Part shown: piece by piece, positions 52,831 through 54,778 of the stretch
Numbering within the stretch: position 1 is the stretch's first letter
Layout: each line of letters opens with the position of its first letter
DNA from: a virus
IMG/VR virus record: IMGVR_UViG_3300032092_000040
Location: 1-54,778 of that record
Direction: 5' to 3' (one strand)
Length of the DNA stretch: 54,778 bases
Program-made: the position numbers and the translations under genes
The notes under the pieces: model-generated
What the model saw: the letters and a program-made list of their open reading frames with translations, nothing else
Told to the model about the DNA's origin: nothing
Databases searched by the model: none

Positions 52831-53877
52831 TTATTCGTCGCTGAGAAGAAGTGCGAGTTCGTCTGAGATCTCGCCAGTCTCTGCGAAATCAGCAAGGATT
52901 TCTGCAAGACCGTCTTCGCCATAGAGTTCGATTCCCTCTTCAAGGATCTCGTCAAGGATATCCCAATCTTCGGACATGGTATCAATACCACCTCCTAGAG
53001 TTGGTTTAGGTGCTTTTGGAGCAGTGGTTCCAGAGCCAGGTCTACGATTTGAGAGTTGGTTTCCTCTAGAACGTACACCACCCTTAGAAGCACCAGTCGA
53101 TGCAGATGGTCCACTGTTTTGCATTCTGTTTAGTTGGTATGAGAGTGCTTCACCAGATGCCCATTTACTTTCGTTTAGTTCTTCAAGAATATCCAATGCC
53201 TCTTGAACGTCAGCAACAGAAACTGTTGCTGGTCTTTTTGCTGCTGGCTTGGAAGATGATGAAGCAGATGAAGTTCTATTAGATGCTGATGACTTTCTGC
53301 TACGCATTTTATCCTTGCCGCTTGTTGATGCTGAAGGACCATCATATGACATTTGGCTAAGAATACGGGCAAGGTCTTCTGCATTCTTTGCCCCAAAGAC
53401 ACCCGATCCACCCCAAGAATTATCGTTTGATGAGGTTGAACGCTGTGCTGCTACAGAAGACGAAGACTTCTTAGCACCACCAGTTGATTGTGCAAAAGAG
53501 CCAGCCCTTGAACCACTAACAACACCAGCAGCGTCAGTAGCAAATGGAAGCGTAGACTTCTTTACACCAGCAGGAGTTGATCTTTGTGTAAAGTTTGCTG
53601 CCTTTCTTACTGATGCAACGCCAGCACCGTCAGCGACGCTAGGGGTTGGAGATGATTTTCCTTGCTGTGATGCGAGAAATGCTGCAAGTTCAGATGCATT
53701 CATTGCACCACCGATAGATGGATCTCCCCATTGAACTTGACCAGTTCGTGTGTTTGAAGTTGCTGCTGCTCTACCCCCACGAATTCGTGAAACACCACCC
53801 TTTGATGATGGTGCCGTGGAAGTTGCCTCTTGAATTGATTCAATGAGTGATGAGTATCCTTTGCGATTGATTGCCAT
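52831..53877 (-). CDS. Low-complexity Ser/Ala/Gly-rich protein, unknown
   Basis: A 348-aa protein that is mostly disordered. It has three loosely similar segments with D-P-S-I-G-G-A-M-N-A-S-E-L-A-A-F-L-A-S-Q, G-V-F-G-A-K-N-A-E-D-L-A-R-I-L-S-Q-M and A-L-D-I-L-E-E-L-N-E short helices separated by Ser/Lys/Thr linkers. The C terminus is acidic and helical (DEILEEGIELYGEDGLAEILADF, ELALLLSDE). Repeated short helices on disordered linkers suggest a scaffold or peptide-binding role. A CTAAATAT box lies upstream. No family recognised. Confidence 0.6.
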   Translation of the reverse strand: MAINRKGYSSLIESIQEATSTAPSSKGGVSRIRGGRAAATSNTRTGQVQWGDPSIGGAMNASELAAFLASQQGKSSPTPSVADGAGVASVRKAANFTQRSTPAGVKKSTLPFATDAAGVVSGSRAGSFAQSTGGAKKSSSSVAAQRSTSSNDNSWGGSGVFGAKNAEDLARILSQMSYDGPSASTSGKDKMRSRKSSASNRTSSASSSSKPAAKRPATVSVADVQEALDILEELNESKWASGEALSYQLNRMQNSGPSASTGASKGGVRSRGNQLSNRRPGSGTTAPKAPKPTLGGGIDTMSEDWDILDEILEEGIELYGEDGLAEILADFAETGEISDELALLLSDE

Positions 53878-53934
53878 TGTTCTTACCTTTCGTAGTTTCG
53901 AAACTGTGTGAATGTGCTGATAGGTTCTAGAATA

Positions 53935-54069
53935 TCAACACTTGTTTGAATATTTAGCATTTCTTAAAGTGCAACCCTCAAGGTTCTTCTTTCGGTTCAG
54001 TGTCTTGATGAACAACTGATGCTTGAGGTCACGGATTCTTGGTCTTGCTGGTGTCTTCACTTTTGCCAT
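53935..54069 (-). CDS. Small basic protein (44 aa)
   Basis: ATG at 54067-54069 with AAGGAG 8 nt upstream, stop at 53935-53937. The product (MAKVKTPARPRIRDLKHQLF then IKTLNRKKNLEG...) is strongly basic with two Cys near the end and no hydrophobic segment. Strong ribosome binding site, in line with its neighbours, supports a real gene. The CTAAATAT box for the 348-aa gene lies within its 3' end. No family recognised. Confidence 0.65.
   Translation of the reverse strand: MAKVKTPARPRIRDLKHQLFIKTLNRKKNLEGCTLRNAKYSNKC
53950..53957 (-). promoter_or_regulatory. Candidate late promoter (CTAAATAT), minus strand
   Basis: CTAAATAT lies inside the 3' end of the 44-aa gene, 72 nt before the start of the 348-aa gene at 53877. 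Same core as the box at 47504. Confidence 0.45.
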
Positions 54070-54083
54070 GATATAGTCTCCTT

Positions 54084-54778
54084 TTACTTGTATGTCTTGA
54101 GTTTACCAGTTCTCTTGAGATAGTTATAGCGTGGACGCATACCCTCTTGGTTGTTCTGTCCGAAGTCACCGCTACGAGCGCGGTTGCTGAATTCAGCCTG
54201 AGCCTGTTGACGCTTTCTCTTTTCAGGACCAGGTGCATTGAATACTTCTGCTCCTGCGGCTCTGCCACGGAACTTTCTAAATGCACGGTCGCGCTGATTG
54301 GCAAGTTGTCCTGCCTTCTGAGTGTACTTGCCACTCTTGCCAATGCGACTTCCACCAGCCCTGATTGCATCAGCAGATGCTCCACCACGTCTAGCCATGT
54401 TTGCGGCAACCTTGGCTTCTAGTTCTGCTGTTGCTCTTACGACTTTTGGATTCCTTGTGTTGTATGCCTTCTTCTTGAGACGCATCAACTTCTTGTAACC
54501 AGCCTCATCCAACTGCTCGGCTTCAGCAAGACCCTTTGCCTTCATAGCAGAGTGCTTGAGTCTTGCTCTTCCAAGAACTGCTGATGTTGCTCCACCAAAC
54601 TTTTCCTTGTCCTTGTAGAACTTCTTCTTGAAGGAACGCTGCATGAAGTCTGCGACTTCGCCTTTGATGGGCTTCCCCGAAACATTGTGCTTGCGAATGA
54701 TTCGCATACGCTTTGCACTGACTCCCTCTGCGAGGTCGAGTTCGGCTTCCTCATTCACACCCAACTCCTTCTCCTTCT
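54084..54778 (-). CDS. Basic protein of unknown function (partial or TTG start near window edge)
   Basis: The frame stays open to the window edge, so the N terminus may lie outside; a possible TTG start is at 54762-54764, behind AAGGAG-like sequence. At least 226 residues are visible, Lys/Arg/Ala-rich and helical: EGVSAKRMRIIRKHNVSGKPIKGEVADFMQRSF, GYKKLMRLKKKAYNTRNPKVVRATAELEAKVAANMARRGG and a C-terminal MRPRYNYLKRTGKLKTYK. It resembles basic head-core or packaging-associated proteins in composition only. The 44-aa gene follows 14 nt downstream, so they form one operon. Confidence 0.6.
   Translation of the reverse strand, partial: KEKELGVNEEAELDLAEGVSAKRMRIIRKHNVSGKPIKGEVADFMQRSFKKKFYKDKEKFGGATSAVLGRARLKHSAMKAKGLAEAEQLDEAGYKKLMRLKKKAYNTRNPKVVRATAELEAKVAANMARRGGASADAIRAGGSRIGKSGKYTQKAGQLANQRDRAFRKFRGRAAGAEVFNAPGPEKRKRQQAQAEFSNRARSGDFGQNNQEGMRPRYNYLKRTGKLKTYK

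Overview
This window is a stretch of a large lytic tailed-phage genome from the T4 superfamily, closest in flavour to the marine T4-like myoviruses. The evidence is a T4-type replication and recombination set (family B DNA polymerase gp43, UvsX, DnaB-type helicase gp41, primase gp61, zinc-binding gp32), the small late-transcription co-activator gp33 next to gp32, T4-like late promoter boxes (TATAAATA and close variants), a phage-type ThyX, an MGME1-like exonuclease and a RuvC-fold nuclease. No tRNA, CRISPR array, integrase or transposase was seen. The host is not given by the sequence. A phage-encoded secreted protein with a PAPG...RRRR PEP-CTERM tail points to a Gram-negative-type host with an exosortase system, and this tail variant is best known from Planctomycetota; this is an inference.

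Layout. 1-101: tail end of a DNA methyltransferase. 117-4719: DNA polymerase, a conserved T4-like hypothetical, an Sm-like small protein and UvsX. 4700-11823: a packed nine-gene sugar island inserted between uvsX and gene 41. It encodes a GT7 beta-1,4-galactosyltransferase-like enzyme, a GT-A enzyme, a GT-B enzyme, a SAM methyltransferase, a GT25 enzyme, another putative glycosyltransferase, UDP-galactopyranose mutase and two FkbM methyltransferases. 11855-15165: helicase, primase, an acidic small protein and ThyX. 15205-28607 (+): fibre arm 1, with a charged Gly-X-Y collagen-like protein, lectin-like structural proteins, a (Gly-Ala-Thr)n collagen-like protein and a tandem paralogue pair. It is interrupted by a B12-dependent ribonucleotide reductase and a self-contained PEP-CTERM moron. 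28744-44645 (-): fibre arm 2, with three giant proteins (1728, 1571 and 1323 aa) sharing one C-terminal module of about 480 aa, plus two smaller structural proteins. The arms converge on back-to-back terminators at about 28.63-28.74 kb. 44725-49322 (+): gp33, gp32, a structured intergenic segment, small genes, an exonuclease and conserved hypotheticals. 49319-54778: a membrane/coiled-coil protein, a RuvC-like nuclease, a hypothetical, and a leftward set of basic or low-complexity proteins.

Working together. Early/middle genes have sigma70-like promoters (TTGACA, about 16 bp, TATACT/TATAAT). Those of gp43, gp41 and gp33 put the -10 box exactly 7 nt before the ATG with no ribosome binding site, so these three mRNAs are probably leaderless. 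Structural genes carry T4-like late boxes, whose use would need gp33 (present) and a gp55-type sigma factor (not in this window). The Galf/galactose/methylation island may decorate virion fibres, including the two collagen-like proteins, or remodel the host surface; the sequence does not decide between these.
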